Below are positions 1-14,305 of a stretch of 64,000 nt of DNA, one piece after another; positions within the stretch are counted from its first letter, which is position 1; each line of letters starts with the position of its first letter. The notes below the pieces were generated by a model, which had not been told where the DNA came from, searched no databases, and was given only the letters and a program-made list of their open reading frames with translations. Made by a program: the position numbers and the translations under genes. This DNA comes from Lingula anatina (lineage: Eukaryota; Brachiopoda; Lingulata; Lingulida; Lingulidae): positions 8,276-72,275 of the forward strand of contig NW_019775765.1 of the NCBI RefSeq assembly GCF_001039355.2, written 5' to 3'.

Positions 1-1685
1 GGGGGCGCGGCAGGAGAGGGACACCTGCAGAAGGGATGTCTGTACTGCATTTCCTCTCTGGGGTAACGTTGACACTCGCCAATTTAGCCAAATGCTAAAA
101 CTGACCTTAGTTGGCTAAAGAAAAAATGGTTGATTTGACTTGTTTTGATTGAATTAAAACCATTTGGAGAAAAAATGAAGAAAAAAAAAATATTTGGCTA
201 AGAGAAAACATTGCCAGCTCTACTCCAGCCTCTTATATAATATAGACAACAACATCTGTCTCCAACCCATCCAGCACCACCCAGATCCTACCAAATCAGT
301 CAACTGTCAAAATGCTCCCAAAATTTTCATCCATTACAAGTCATTTATATCTAATCTAGCTGGTCCATCTGTGTTGTGTTCCTATTAACACAAGGTCAAC
401 ATGAGATATTACAGGTGAGGGACAATAACAGGTCTTATAATTAAGGAATAATTACAAGGGTGGGGCAGTGAAACAGTTAATTTGGGAGGGGGAACAGTGG
501 CTATCTCTGAGAGATCACAGTTAAGCTTATGTTATGTGGTCAGATTCTCCTGTCCTTGTCCTCCCTCCGTCTTTCTCTAACATGGTGGTCACGGTAGATT
601 AGACCATTTATTTGTGGTTGGTGTGTGCAGTGTGGTATGTAAGGGGGCTTTGGCTCTATTCAGCCATCTATTGCTGAAAGATCTCCCCCCCCCCCCACAC
701 ACACACAGTTTTTCCTTCCCTTCTGTAAGAAAATGGTATGGGGATACTACTAGTATATATATATACTTGACATGAGAAGAATGTCCTTTATTCAACAAGT
801 CATTGAATGGGTCGTCCCCGTGCTTTCACTATCTGGAATTTACGAGTGACGACCGTCTATTTCGACCCCTGTCATTCCTATCTTTGAAATTCCCACCTGC
901 ATTCGTTCAGTCACAAATGCCCTTGTTACAAAAGACATTTTTTCCACAATAGTGCCCTGTGAGCAAATATAAGAATGGAGCATTCTGGGGAGAAAAATCA
1001 CAACCCCCAATAAGAAAACTGTCATAATATACACATAAAGAGAGCCCAGATGTAATACTAGTAAAAACATCCTACTGTCATTGTGGTTCCATCAAAAGAG
1101 ATGCTTTTCCACCTAAAAGAATCCAGATGCAATAAAAAATCTTGCAAGAATTATTGTGGTAATGTTTAAAGGAATGCTTCTCCGTTTTCTTCATGTTTCA
1201 TTAAACTAAACACGTGGCGAAAAAAAAAAATCTTCTCTTACAGCTTATCACACCAAGGAAAAAATACAAACTATATGACTATACATTTACTCTGTGTCCA
1301 AGACACCTGTGATAACATTAGTAATGGAGATATATGATGCATATGTTGTCTAGCTGGGTATGAAGAAGACACAATGACAAATATCGTGTTAGATGAAAAT
1401 GTGAAAAGAATTTACATGCACCTCATACATGATGAAGCACAGATGTTTATACTAGTAAATGACTGAGATGAAATCAACAACTTGCTCTCAGCCATCTTCA
1501 TGGAGGAATTCTGTCTCTAAAGGAGCACAGATTCTCTTCTAATATCAAGGATGTTTTTCTCTGATCATGAGTGACAAAAAAGAAAAAAAAAATTGCATAA
1601 TCCTGTAATTCAGGCTCCGGTCTCTAAACTGGCATTATTTGATAGGCAGTGGCTGTATTAGAGACAAAAACAAATGAAATGCGTC

Positions 1686-1686
<1 letters not shown>

Positions 1687-1733
<47 letters not shown>
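1687..1733. repeat. Poly-A tract (47 nt)
   Basis: An uninterrupted run of about 47 A. It produces a poly-lysine frame that is not a gene. No target-site duplication or retroposed body is evident beside it. Confidence 0.95.
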
Positions 1734-1734
<1 letters not shown>

Positions 1735-2553
1735 ATTTACGCTACTTACTAACTGCTTGTTACTTCTTTGGACTACAAGGTGCTTGCTATCTCTTCATGC
1801 TTATGGTGACTTGCTGCTGAAAAAAAAAAATGTACAGTAATACTATAAATAAAGTAACACCCTTTACTTCTTTGTCAGGTCAACTACTAGTACACATGGG
1901 TTAAAAAATCACTCTATTTTTCCAAAAAAAAAAAAAAGCAATACTTCTAATTTGGCTTGAGAAATCTTGCATTTTGATCTGGCAAAAGCTAAACTTCTCA
2001 GCAATTGTGACTGAAAGAAGTTCATCATTTCATCTTAGTGTGAAACAAGAGTAACATTCAGGATTTCTTTCTTATATAGTAACACTAAGCTACTACTAGT
2101 AAGTAAGTACTATTAATAATAATAACAATAATCAGAGACAGCTTTTCTGTTAATTTGATCATCATTACCACGTTCTGTTGGCACTCATTTACCATTACCA
2201 ATCATCATAGCACATTTTTCATGGTTGCTATCATCCAAAGCAACATTGTGAATATTCAAAGAAAATGCAACTGCTAGTATTTTCAGTTCCCCCAAGTCTC
2301 ATTTTCAATTCACTTACATCCCCCTGCAGTGAATACAGCCCGACCAAAAGACCAATTTGAATTTTATTCCCTGCCAAACTGCAGTTTGATGGCATCATTA
2401 GATGTGATTCTATTCTTAATGGCATAACTGCATGTCACTCGACAGAAAACACCAGTATGATGCTTCTGTAACAAAGTTATGGAGAAATGAAATATTGACT
2501 GCATTTGGGAAATAGTGGTCTGTGTATTTGTCATTTTTTCTCTCAGCTTAAAA

Positions 2554-2555
<2 letters not shown>

Positions 2556-2638
<83 letters not shown>
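2556..2638. repeat. Compound (GT)n-(GA)n microsatellite
   Basis: About 19 GT units run directly into about 22 GA units. Frames on both strands here translate only to dipeptide repeats. Confidence 0.97.
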
Positions 2639-2640
<2 letters not shown>

Positions 2641-5600
2641 AAGAGAAAAACCAAAATTTTTTGACCATGAAGAAGTTTGAACCAAAATGGACAAAGCTAC
2701 TAGTAATAATATGTGCCACTTAAAGCTATAACGTCAACTCTCTTAATCTCTTGTCATCAATCCCACCACAGAGGAAGTTGCGGAGATTTCGGTACTGATA
2801 CTGAACGAAGTGATAAGGAAATGAAAAAGCTGATTTATTCAAAAATCTCAGTGACCAGGGATCAATGTCTATAATATAGTGTGTGCATTCTGACCAACCT
2901 GGAACAATGAAATAAAAATCTAACTTTTTCAGCTAAGTTAAACTCTCCCTGCAAATCCACACAGTGTAGATGACATTTTTACTACAATGACCAACAACTG
3001 CATAGATTTCTATTTTCTCTCAATCTTTTAATTCCTCCTCATTAAAATGCAAGTTTTCATCCCAGCTGATTAAGTTGGATTGCTGATTTATAATTCAGTG
3101 ACAATGTTATGAGGAAGTTTTGCAAACAATTAGTCACAAATCAACACAGCTATCCTACCTGAAGAGATGGTAGCAGTCATCAGTATGAGTAAAAATGCCA
3201 ATGTAATTTGGATTTGCTCAAAGGGCTAATCAACAGACTGAAAATAAAGGAGACAAGGTACCCTTCATTATCATTATGGAATGTATAATTTTTAAATAAG
3301 TAGTAAGATACCCAGCAGGCTGACCCAAGACTGGTTTTTAACTTGAAAGCTTTTATAAAACACGGCCTGGAAAGGCTTAGCGAGGTACGCATAAATGTCC
3401 TGCAAAGATTTGGCTAAAACAACAGGAGGTATTCTCTGGGTGATACGCTAGGCTTTGCCTACAGATATATCTCTTCACTCACACCTACTGTGATCCATCT
3501 TGCTTAATGTGGCATATGTCATACTAATTTCTAATGATGTGACACCTATTATAATTAAGAAAAATATGCAATGTCTCTTAAACAGACAGGCAGCAGTGCC
3601 AGTAATTTACTTTGAAATTCCATCAAACTGGACTAGAAGGAGGAGAGGGGGGGGGCTGCATTACCAAGAAATACATACTAGTACTAGTATATATATATTT
3701 TAATGGTTGCACCAAAGGACCAAGCCAACTCTAATTTTTCATATAATTCTGCAAGTCAACACAGCTGCATACCATCAGCTGAAATGGAAGACGAGAATAA
3801 CAACACTGTTCTTCATAATGCCATCTCATCATTAAGATGTGGCACACAATACTACAATATACTCCAGCCCAAAGACACAGAAAATTATGACCAATATATG
3901 CAGTAAAGACCATATTGTGTGCATTATAAACCAATGTTAAGTCTGATCCAGTGAATCACCTACATAAGAATGCATAATAATACCACAAAACTCACCATAA
4001 ATGTGCTCAAAACAAGCTAAAACATCTATCCATCTTCATCACCTAGTACTTATACAGGCCACCTTATAGAGACAAACACTGGTCCAAAAAAAGATGGATT
4101 CCATCAAATTCTATTATCCACAATCAGGCTATTACACTGTATTAGAATAATTCTGGTCTAAGTTAGACCCAGATGTGAACAGCTTTTTAAACACCAGCAG
4201 AATGAATCATAACCTAGCAGTAACAGGTGGTGGAATAATCTTCCTACAGGTAAAACTATGGATAATATCATGAAGACACAGTCTCAAATCAATACCTGTC
4301 TTCTGGTTTACTGCTGTGATTTACCCCAGATGAAATAATGGGGTTTGGGTATGTGAATGGGTGTGGTCATGAAATAAATAAATAAATACTGAGGCCATGA
4401 TGATGTAATTACATCATGAGAATAGTGACACAAACAGGGGATGAGTGGGTGGGTGGGTAGAAGGGGAGGTAGGTGTCCATGCCATTAAATTAGCAAATAG
4501 GATCATCTTTTTTATTATTGTTCAAAAGCGTACAGAAGACTGAGAAGGCATACCCCTCCTATTCTGAACACTTTGTAGACAAGTTTGTGAAAATGATGAC
4601 AAAAATGGATGACCCCTAAACGAGTAAATCACAGGAGACTGGTTTATAGGTAAACTGAAACCAACAAGAGTCTACAGGTACGAGTGACACATGACACAGA
4701 CATATCTGCTTTCACACAACCTGTATCCTGTGCCAAACATGGGCGACATACTGGTGAACATCTAGCCAGGTACATGGTGGACTCAAGTGAGACGAGATGG
4801 AACAGCTTCTGTGTGCCGTAATTGTTTTATATCATTTTTAATCTTAAACATAATATTAAACATAAAGCAACATAACCACATGTCTAAAGATCTGAGGATT
4901 CCCTTCAAAACAAACAAATACTACCTGGCATTTGTTTACTTTTCACCATCAACAAAGATCTGTGGCGCTCGCACATTGTCACATATACAAATATCTATAC
5001 TTATTGCATGATCATTGCAAACATATTCCTTCATGCTCAGAAAATAAAACTAATGGAAGAAAAGCTAAGACATTAATGGCTGTTAAAGCAAACCTGTTTG
5101 TCTCCAAGCCTAGATCAAAACAAACTCCAAATCAACACCGATGGTCACTTGTTTACCTCGCCACTGTGTTAACTCCTGCAATGGCCGACGCCTTCCCAAG
5201 ATGTCTAACACCTCTGACGTACATATGCATTAACACATCAGTTACACACTGCCAGTCAACTCGAAATGAACAACACTTTGGGCATGAAAGGGTATCCATA
5301 TACCACTCGCTCTATCTCCATTCTCCTCCCATTCTGAAGCAAAGTTAACGTGATATGGATGGAATAACATGAGTGAGCTTTCCCGAGTGTGATGAGGGAG
5401 AAAAGGTCTCCTTTTTTTTGACCAATGACAATATGAATTATCTACAAGATTTATGTTGATTTTTACTTGTAAGAGGTGCATTTGTAAGGTTTCTGATTAC
5501 TAGTATATTTATCTATGTTATCTACAAAAACAATGTTTATAAATACAGTACTAGTATTTGGACAGGCCTAAACACAAAGACATCATCCGTTAAAGATTGT

Positions 5601-5737
5601 TTCATTTTCTTCCTAGTTCTAAAAAGTTTTAATTAGGCAGAATGCAAAAATATTTTAAAATCTTAGTTACAAAGTGCTGTTATTTCGCATTCCATGATGT
5701 CCACAATTGGAAAAAGAAATCGGTATACTCCCTTCTA

Positions 5738-5818
5738 ACACACACACGTTAGCTTGCGTGTGCAGATACACACACACACGTTAGCTTGCGTGTACAGATA
5801 CACACACACACACACACA
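5738..5818. repeat. Two-copy 32 bp tandem repeat in a CA tract
   Basis: A unit holding CA repeats followed by GTTAGCTTGCGTGT and CAGATA occurs twice, 32 bp apart (GTTAGC at 5748 and 5780). It ends in a longer CA run. The copies differ at one position (TGCAGATA against TACAGATA), so this is a small minisatellite grown from a microsatellite. Confidence 0.85.
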
Positions 5819-8800
5819 GAGAAGAAATTCTCTCAAAACCTTGCCAACAATCTAAGCTTAATCACGAATATCTACTTTTTTTGAAAGGAAAGCAACAAAA
5901 AGGAGCTGTTCAAGCTTTACATATGCAGCAGACATACTGACTTGGTCACAGATGAGCAAGCCAATGTATTATTAGAGTTTAAAAAGTGCCAGAACATGCC
6001 TCACGGGCTGGCACTCGTTTTGAACCCTACAGTTACTTTGATCATTGCCCTAGCTTGAGGCCTAGTAATAACGACCATCACGTCAAGGAAAAGAATTCAA
6101 AAAGCACTGTCATTATGCCAGGGTCACTCAGTCTGCCAAATACAAAAAAGTACTTCTAAAATCTAAGAACCTCCATAATTTTCCAGTTGGTGGGAAATGT
6201 CACGACAATTTTGTTCAAAATTACTTTCAATATATGAGCACAGGACATGAAAAACAGCAATATAACTGAGGTGTACATTAACCAAGTTTTGCGGTTCATT
6301 TTCATGCACTTTTATTAAAATGACCCCAACCTTCTCATATGTTGACATGCATCGACTTAGAAATGACCCCCATTTTCAGTGTGGTTCAGGAAAAAAAAAG
6401 GTTTTGATAACTGTTAAGCTGCATCCTTATTAGTATGGTATAATATAAATTGAAGAAAGTTACTTGGTGCTAATGAGCCCAACTTGTTTTTCTTTTCATT
6501 TAGCCTAAAAAAATTGCATGTTAGAAGTACTGTACAAATGCTGATCAGAACACAATATTTAATGGCCAAAAATGGCTCTCCCCACCAGACTAATGTCAAA
6601 TGTTGCATTATACACCAGCACTATTCCCAATCTCAAAAATGCTGAAATGGTTAAAAGCCATGAGCTACAAAGAAAAAAAAGAAGCTGAAAATATTTTTCA
6701 ATCAAAACAGTACCAGTCTCTTTTAATTAAACGTCTTACCTGTCTCCAATTATTTTCACTAGTTGAAATACATACAGCTGCAACAGTGGCCAAACCTCTA
6801 GCCACCAAAAGGATGAAGGTGTCCACTAATATAAATATATCTTACCTTTATATATTAACACTGATCAAGGGTATCTTTTTATAACATACCCACCTTCACA
6901 CGTTAGAACAAGTGCGTTACTATGTCAAACCTCATGTCACTAAAATATCAAAAGGTACCATGGGCATTTCGTGCAACCACCAAAAGTCCAGAGGGCACCT
7001 GCTGACCTATCAATTATGTCCATTTAAACTTATCTGCCTGTGAATTCTCACACTTCCCCTGTCCATGCTGGGTGTCATTAATCCTGACCTGGCCAGTGAA
7101 GGTGGACATTAGGCTGACCACACGCCACATTATTGATGACTAGTGTGTGACCAACCTGGACATTAGGACCAGTCTAGATGGTGCTCTGTGATAATACTTG
7201 GTTTCTGCTGGACATTCAGCATGGGCAAGTAACAGTATCGTTTATAATTCTGTTCTTATTGTTTTGTATTCAACCACTACCAGGTGCAGGAAAACTAAAT
7301 CTGAACAGGAAACAAAATTAATGTACTAGTACACAGCTTGGCAAAAAAGTATAAATAATATAATGAAGTAAAATTTGGTAAGTTGAATGCTTTTGTTATT
7401 GCTATTATATGTGCTTATTTTGTCAATCATCCTTTTTATATGTTTATATAATTTCCTTTTTTTTTTTTTTTTGGGGGGGGGGGGATACTTTGGTTTCCAC
7501 TTTTTTAACAGTGGCCATCGAACTAATTGTTCAAAAACTCCTCCTCTATGAAATATTTCAAACAGAAACATCACCATATTGGTACCAGATAATTGGTACT
7601 GCAGAATGACCACTACCCTGTGGGTCATTATTACCAGTCTGGATGGTCAGGGATGATAACAGGATGAGTCAGACACTGAGATTAACAACTCAATCATTCT
7701 ACAATGACCACTCTCTTTGACAAATGATGCATCTCAGGTGATTTATTTTGATATCACCTTTATTTGCCCATGCCTGCACAAGTAAGGAGTTTATTTAAGA
7801 GAGGGTCCAGTCCTCAAGATTTTCTCCTGTCTATAACAGTATTACAGTACCCCCCCCCCCCACGCCCCATAAAACATCTTACATCCTCTATTCACGTCCT
7901 TTTGATAAATAATTCTTGATAGGTGCAATTCTTTAATTGGCATTCCTTGACAGACACACACACAGACACAAAGGAAAATATAAAATTAACAAATAGTCAG
8001 AGGGTAAATATTATAGTACTAAAATGGATCTTTTGAAAACAATATGCAAACAAGTATTTTTTCTCTCTCATATTGAAAATGAGTCACTCACATCAACAAT
8101 ACAGTAATTAAACAAGCAAACATTATCTACACTTCATAAAAATGATATAAAGTTCCAATCATATCTCAATTCAACAATACCTGACCTGTTCAATATATTT
8201 TCAAAAACTGTCCCTTCATCGCGTCATTGTCTTGCCTCCAGTCATTTCACCCCCGCCTGCCCATAGTTTACAGGGGTGACAAGATAATAACAGTCAAGGA
8301 TAATCAGTATAAAACACACCTGGGGCCCGTTCACTGTGGTTTTGACAAAGGAGTTTTAAGTTTTTATTTCAGGAAGTGCAGGTTTAAATGCAAAATCCTG
8401 GCATTAATCTACAAGTTATTCTATCAGCACTTTGATTCTTTGGTACATCTACTAGTACAGAGAAATCACACTGGGTACTGCAATCAAGCCTCTACTTCCT
8501 AAACTTTTTATTCTCTCAAAAACAGAACTTTTGCTAAAACCATACTGAATTTGGCCCTAGACCTAGCCACCAATTGAAAAGGTGACAGATAATTGGAAAA
8601 GCACTAGAAGTGCCTGGTACCAGTTCATCTATGGCAGGACTGTGAATTGTTAAACATTTCTTTAATATTAAACATGCACTTCAACCAATATTCAAGATTC
8701 AAGGCAGTGACTTTATAAAGAGACCTGAAGTTATTGGAAGGCGTGTCAGAAAGAAGACTAAATTACATATAATTGGGCCAAATTGGATAATGGATTCTAA

Positions 8801-10676
8801 AAAAAATTGATCAGATGTTAAAAATCCCAAGAGATATCTGATGAGATCATGCAGCATTAATTGCAATCTTGTGGTGAAAGTAGTTCAACTTCACAGACTT
8901 AAGCGAACTTAACAAAAGAGGCAACCATTATCATGCTACCTCCTGCCACACCCACATTCAAATTCAAGTTCACAATGTTTTCAAGTTTGCAAAAAGCCAA
9001 AGTGCATGAACCATCCTTCATTCCTGGCAGTCAACCTAACTAAAATATATAACTTCCAGCAAAATACCAAGGCTTAAACTGCATCTTACGTATTATACAC
9101 CACCCATACATGACAGTCATATTTTCATGTCTACAAATGCAAGTGTCAAACTCAAGAGCACCACGTTCTTCTTGCTCTCACAATTAACTGCATACATTCC
9201 ATGCAAATGTCAAACTATACTGTACTTATGTTACAAGAAGCTAAACGAAACCACAAACAGTTGTCACTGAACAATTTAGTGCACATGCTAACTAAGGGCC
9301 AGACCTTACCGGATTGTCAACCCATCAGACGTCACATGACAATCCATTCAAATTGAGATCTATTTAACCCCCAAACTTGTGTACAAAGTGTACAGATATG
9401 TTAATGCTAACATTCAAACTCTCTTGAGATAAAAATCAAAACAAATTACTTCTCTAGATAAATTCCTTGTGGACTCACCAGGTCAACCAAACACACCCAG
9501 GTAAATTCACAGGTAAATTCTAAACCATATATATAAACTCCAGCATATAGTTTCACCAGGTGAACAGATTCCTCACACAGGTATTTCTATGACTTCTGTC
9601 ATAGGTATTCCTCTCGGGTGTCACAGGTGGGATGTTCGCTTCACAGAGTCTGTAGGCATGTGAGAAGCCCTTTAAGTTCACATGATCAATTAAATATGCC
9701 ATGTGCAGTCGGAGCAGCTATTATACAATGCCTGACATGCAAGCAGAGCATAAAGGAAAGTTTACACGTTCAGAAATGACTTGGGATCAAATCGAGTACT
9801 TCATGGTGGTAAAATGAACAGTATGTAACAAAAAAAAAAAAAAAAAACTTCCATGTAAAACTTTTGTGATGAGGAAGCAGTGCTCGATGTAAAGTGACAG
9901 AGCATAATCCACAGCACCAGCATGAGAGTTCTGTTTTCTGTGTCAAACCAAGTTGTCCATGATAAAAAAATCACTGCATAACATCGCAGAGAACCTTTAA
10001 CTTTTATAGACTGCATGGTGCATTAAAATACTACAGGAACTTTATATAGGGATAAAAGGGACCTACATTTCAGTTATGACGCATAACCAGGGAACATGGA
10101 CAATAACGAAAAAACACATTAGAAAACAAGAAAAATTAGAAAACAATGCCATACAATCCAATCTCAACACTTAAGCTATTCCAGGTACTACTAAGTCCTT
10201 ATAGGAAATGGGCCACTGAAAAAAAAAAAAAAGAAGATAACAAATAAAATGCTGTTTATGCAAACCTTCATGAATTCCTTACAAACTAAAAGAATCTTCT
10301 ATGAAAGATGTAAAACTGTTTTCAATCCATTTGGCTATTACACCTACTGGAGTCTTCCACCATCTATCAACACTGCAGCTATTAGTAACTTCAGAATACA
10401 GGAAAAACTGTCATCAAGACAGAGAGAAGACTGTCAATATCTCCCACCAAGAAAGCGTGCTTTGGAGCTAGCTGTCTAATAAGAGAGAAGTCACAACACG
10501 CAACATTTCTCCAGACAACACATAGCTTTGTGTTTGCTCCAGGGTGGTAATCATGCTATGCATGCATGTTGGTTTTGAAATGTTGATATCCACGCACTAG
10601 TATGATCTGCTTTTCTTTCTTTCTTTTCTTTTTTTTTTTGCCAAGAGACAAATCTGGAACATGGGAAAATACGCAA

Positions 10677-10695
10677 GGGGGGGGGGGGGGGGGGG
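10677..10695. repeat. Poly-G tract (about 19 nt)
   Basis: An unbroken G run. Others of 9-15 G or C lie near 7473, 7851, 10767, 12968, 19156, 33822, 37251, 49972, 52240 and 57478. Confidence 0.9.
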
Positions 10696-12124
10696 TCTGA
10701 AAGGGTCCACTCTGAATCAAAATTAGACCTTGGTTTTTGCCTTTTCTCAAATTGGGACAACCAAGGAGGGGGGGGGGGAGTGGGGGAGATGTACTTTTTC
10801 AGAAAAAGAACCCTGCTTAACAGACCTAGCTGCCTGAACAGAAAGTAAGAAAGAAAGGACAAGCCAAACTTGGTAAGTGAAGTGCTGAAGGAGTTGTAAA
10901 ATGGCAAGAAACCCGAAAGTTTGCTGATAGGGGAGTGTTGGACTTGCACCCTTCCTTACTGTTTACAGGTGGACCCATATGGTATGCTGTTATCTTAAGC
11001 CATGACAAATACATATGATGTAACCATGCTTACTATTTGGGGTCAGCACATGCAAACTTATCCCTCTAACGTTTAACCAAGACAAGAAGGTATTATCTTC
11101 TACTCAGGTATAGCCTGACTCTGCCAGCAAGAGATGATACGTTATGTGTGACAGGTGTCATAAGGATACGGGGTCTGAAGAGGTATCATGTCTAATGCAA
11201 CAATAACAACAACAATGGTGACAGCAATCTGGCATCCATCTTTTTAAAGGCATTGAAAGCCCTTATTATCGTCCAGATACCAAAAATCAGGTTTTTCCTG
11301 CAAGTAATTACTCAATAATGCATCCATTTTTGTGGTGATTTAAAACAATAAAGATCCCTTCAAAAATAGCGGCATTTATATGTATCGTTACACTGTTTAA
11401 GCATAGGCAACTCAAAGCTTTAATCATCAATTTTACACCTTTCTATTAAGAGGTGAGATAGCAATCGTTATGGAGCATAACATCATCCCTGAACAAGATT
11501 TTATCATGAAAATTGGCATGGTTGACCACGAGTGTACAGACTACAATCCCTTGCCGTCATTTTGGTTTAAATGTTTTTATAATGGAGTTCTGAACCCCTA
11601 TGAACTAACCAATAAAAACAAAAACATACCAGTAACCACCTTGGCTAAGGTAATAAAACATCAAATAAACAAATGATTTTTTATACAGTAATATAAGTAA
11701 TTACAAATAAAAAAAATAGATAAATAGATTAGAGCAAAACAAGTTTCCAATTAAAACCAACTTGGCCAGGGGAACTGTAAGTGCGCTTGTTTCTCAGGTG
11801 GAGAGCAGCACAGTCACAACAAGGGGTGGGGCTCTTTTTAATGTCCAATTCCTTCCTGAAGTTATCACAAGATAAGGATGTATCTTTGCCTCAAGGATGG
11901 GTTTTATGCTATATGTAGGTGGCCTTGAACAGATAGAGATGAAATCTTTTAGTCCAAGTTGCAAGAAATTGTATAATATGCCTCATCACAAATGTTTTCC
12001 TATTAAAAAATACCTGCACCACATGGTTCAGCCTTAAAGTTTGTAAACTGCAGTCCTGAAAGAAAGGAGAAGAAAAAAAGGCTGGGGCAAAGTTGACTGA
12101 TGCTTTAGCTTCAGATACAAGGTA

Positions 12125-12293
12125 CACGCCCGTAGCCAGCAATTTTAGAGGGGGGGTTCTTTTTCTGAAAAAGTGGACTTTTTACCATAAAATCCTCAAG
12201 TACATGAATCAAATTGTACCCAGAGTGGACCTTTTCCCAGCAAAAAGGGTGGTTCTTTCGAACCCCCCCGAACCCCCCTTGGCTACGGGCCTG
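12125..12293. mobile_element. MITE with GCCCGTAGCCA termini and 5 bp target duplication
   Basis: The ends are inverted copies: the left starts CACGCCCGTAGCC and the right ends GGCTACGGGCCTG. Inside each end is a G-rich or C-rich block (left GGGGGGGTTCT, right the complement with AACCCCCC). The word AGGTA flanks both sides (12120-12124 and 12294-12298), which fits a target-site duplication. It encodes no transposase, so it is a non-autonomous element. A chance plus-strand frame crosses it. Superfamily not assigned. Confidence 0.8.
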
Positions 12294-13206
12294 AGGTATA
12301 CTCTAGACTACCTGGATTCAACACTGGAAACTGGGTATCTCTGCTCCAAGCAATGACAGTCAAAGTTTACTTAAAACAGGCTGGGCAAAAACTATCCCCT
12401 GTGGCTACTGGACCATTGGATGGCTGTGTTTCCAGTCAAGTTTTGACCAACTAAGTAAATCCTTTCTTGACAAACTGCATGAATATGCCTTCCAACCACA
12501 GGAAGCAAATCTCAAGCAAGTCTTACCTTTACAGTAGTAGGTGGGCCAAAAGAAGGAGACCTTAACACATACATCTGTTTAAAAGACTGAGATAATACAA
12601 ATAAGTTTAAGCCAGTCCAATTTAAATATAAATGCACCTTACAAGTATTAGCTATGAGTCATAGAAAAATGAGCCTCAGGCATATTAAAGACAGACATAA
12701 TTTGGCATAATCTGTGGAATGCAATAATCATGTCGCATGCAAGTTATTGAATAAGGATATTGTGAAGATGATATATGAGCATCCAGTATATTACTATTAT
12801 ATACTGCAACAGCAAAATATACTGACTCTGAAATACCATTATAAAAAGGTATATTTTTAATATTAATTTCAGGAACCAAAATATATGTATTTGACTATTC
12901 ATCTACTTCCCATTCTAAAAGGCTTCTAGGCTGACAAACTAAATGGGACAACTGCTATTCGACTGTAGGGGGGGGGGGGGGGAGTAGCTCAAGAAGGTGA
13001 ACTAGAAAGAGTGTACAGAGTGAAAAAGCAGTAGTTTTCCTTAGATGGCACGTCACTTTGTTTCATTCATAAAACAAACTGGAAATTTATATATACATCC
13101 AACTCACCTTTCTTCGAATGAAAACCAGTTCTAGGATAATATCTGAAATTAGAAAAGAAATATATGGAAGTTATACTTTTTTTTGATAAGAATTCTGAAG
13201 TAGTTT

Positions 13207-13208
<2 letters not shown>

Positions 13209-13273
<65 letters not shown>
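13209..13273. repeat. (TA)32 microsatellite
   Basis: A perfect run of about 32 TA units, strongly prone to cruciform formation and copy-number change. Confidence 0.97.
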
Positions 13274-13276
<3 letters not shown>

Positions 13277-13638
13277 AACCAAATATAAGTGAACAACAAT
13301 TGGTTCATATCATGACTGAAATGTATTTTTTACCATTTAATTTCATCTTAGTATTCTAGCAATGCTATAACCGTAATGGCATTTAACCAAGTGCATACAA
13401 ATGGGAGAAAATACACTAAGTACTTTATAATATTATGTAAATTTGCCTTAAATGTCACATGATTTGTATTAACATCACATGCCCTTTCATTAAGTTCTTA
13501 TCACATGTAATGTGGACTCAGGACATTTATAATGACTTTTCAGACAAGGAAGGGTAACTACTATCATTTACATCTATAGATATACCTGCAATTATGGGAT
13601 GAGTGAAATATGGGAATTATCATATGTTGGCTAATTAA

Positions 13639-13661
13639 GAGAGAGAGAGAGAGAGAGAGAG
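13639..13661. repeat. (GA)n microsatellite
   Basis: About 11 GA units after CTAATTAA. Confidence 0.9.
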
Positions 13662-14068
13662 TCTCAGTGCTTTTGTGTGCACTTAATTCAAAACATCTCA
13701 AAATTAAAATGTCCACCCCTATAGTGAAAAGACTTGTAAAATATTATTTTCTATCCCAAATTTAAGGCACGTTTGTTTTCTTAATTGCTAATTACAAGAA
13801 ACTACCACATTTAAGGTGCTTTTCTAAACAGGGCAAACAGGTGGTGTGGTATTTTACATGCAGTTCTCCTGCAGAACAAAGACCTTTACAATACCAGTCA
13901 TAGCAAATTAAAACATTAAATCACACTTTGCACTGTACAGGGTGAATGCCAACACCCCTAAAACTCATTAAACTTATATTTTCACCTTTGTTTCAACTTT
14001 TGGTTTGTAGATTAATTTTACCCCCAGAGGCTCTATATGGGGCATGTCCACACTGGGAGTGAGTCTAT

Positions 14069-14305
14069 GGCCGCATTCACAACCAAAGTTGATCCGCAGT
14101 CTTAGAGATCAACTTTCTCTGAATGCACTCTATTAAGACCGTTTGTTGCACCACAGAAGCAAACATTCTGATTGCTCTCTTACTGGTACTACCACATTAC
14201 TATAGCTAATACTGACATTAAAGAGAGCTGACATTTCTTAGTAGATAATTGGCTGCATTTTAACCAAAATTTATCTGCAGATCAACTAGTTAGTATGAAT
14301 GTGGC
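14069..14305. mobile_element. Possible degenerate MITE (GGCCGCATTCA ends)
   Basis: The left end GGCCGCATTCACAAC and the right end ATGAATGTGGCC are imperfect inverted repeats. GTTGATC and GATCAAC words lie just inside each end. There is no coding capacity and no clear target duplication, so it could be an eroded element or coincidence. Confidence 0.4.

Noticed and set aside
4932-5348. Plus-strand ORF of 138 codons
   Set aside because: No domain, no homology I recognise, no supporting splice sites, and a frame on the opposite strand overlaps it.
9300-9360. Minus-strand MDCHVTSDGLTIR followed by a GTAAGG donor
   Set aside because: An in-frame stop lies directly before the ATG and no promoter or acceptor is evident, so it was not called as an exon.
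12093-12356. Plus-strand ORF of 87 codons
   Set aside because: It is the read-through of MITE D and its flanks, not a gene.
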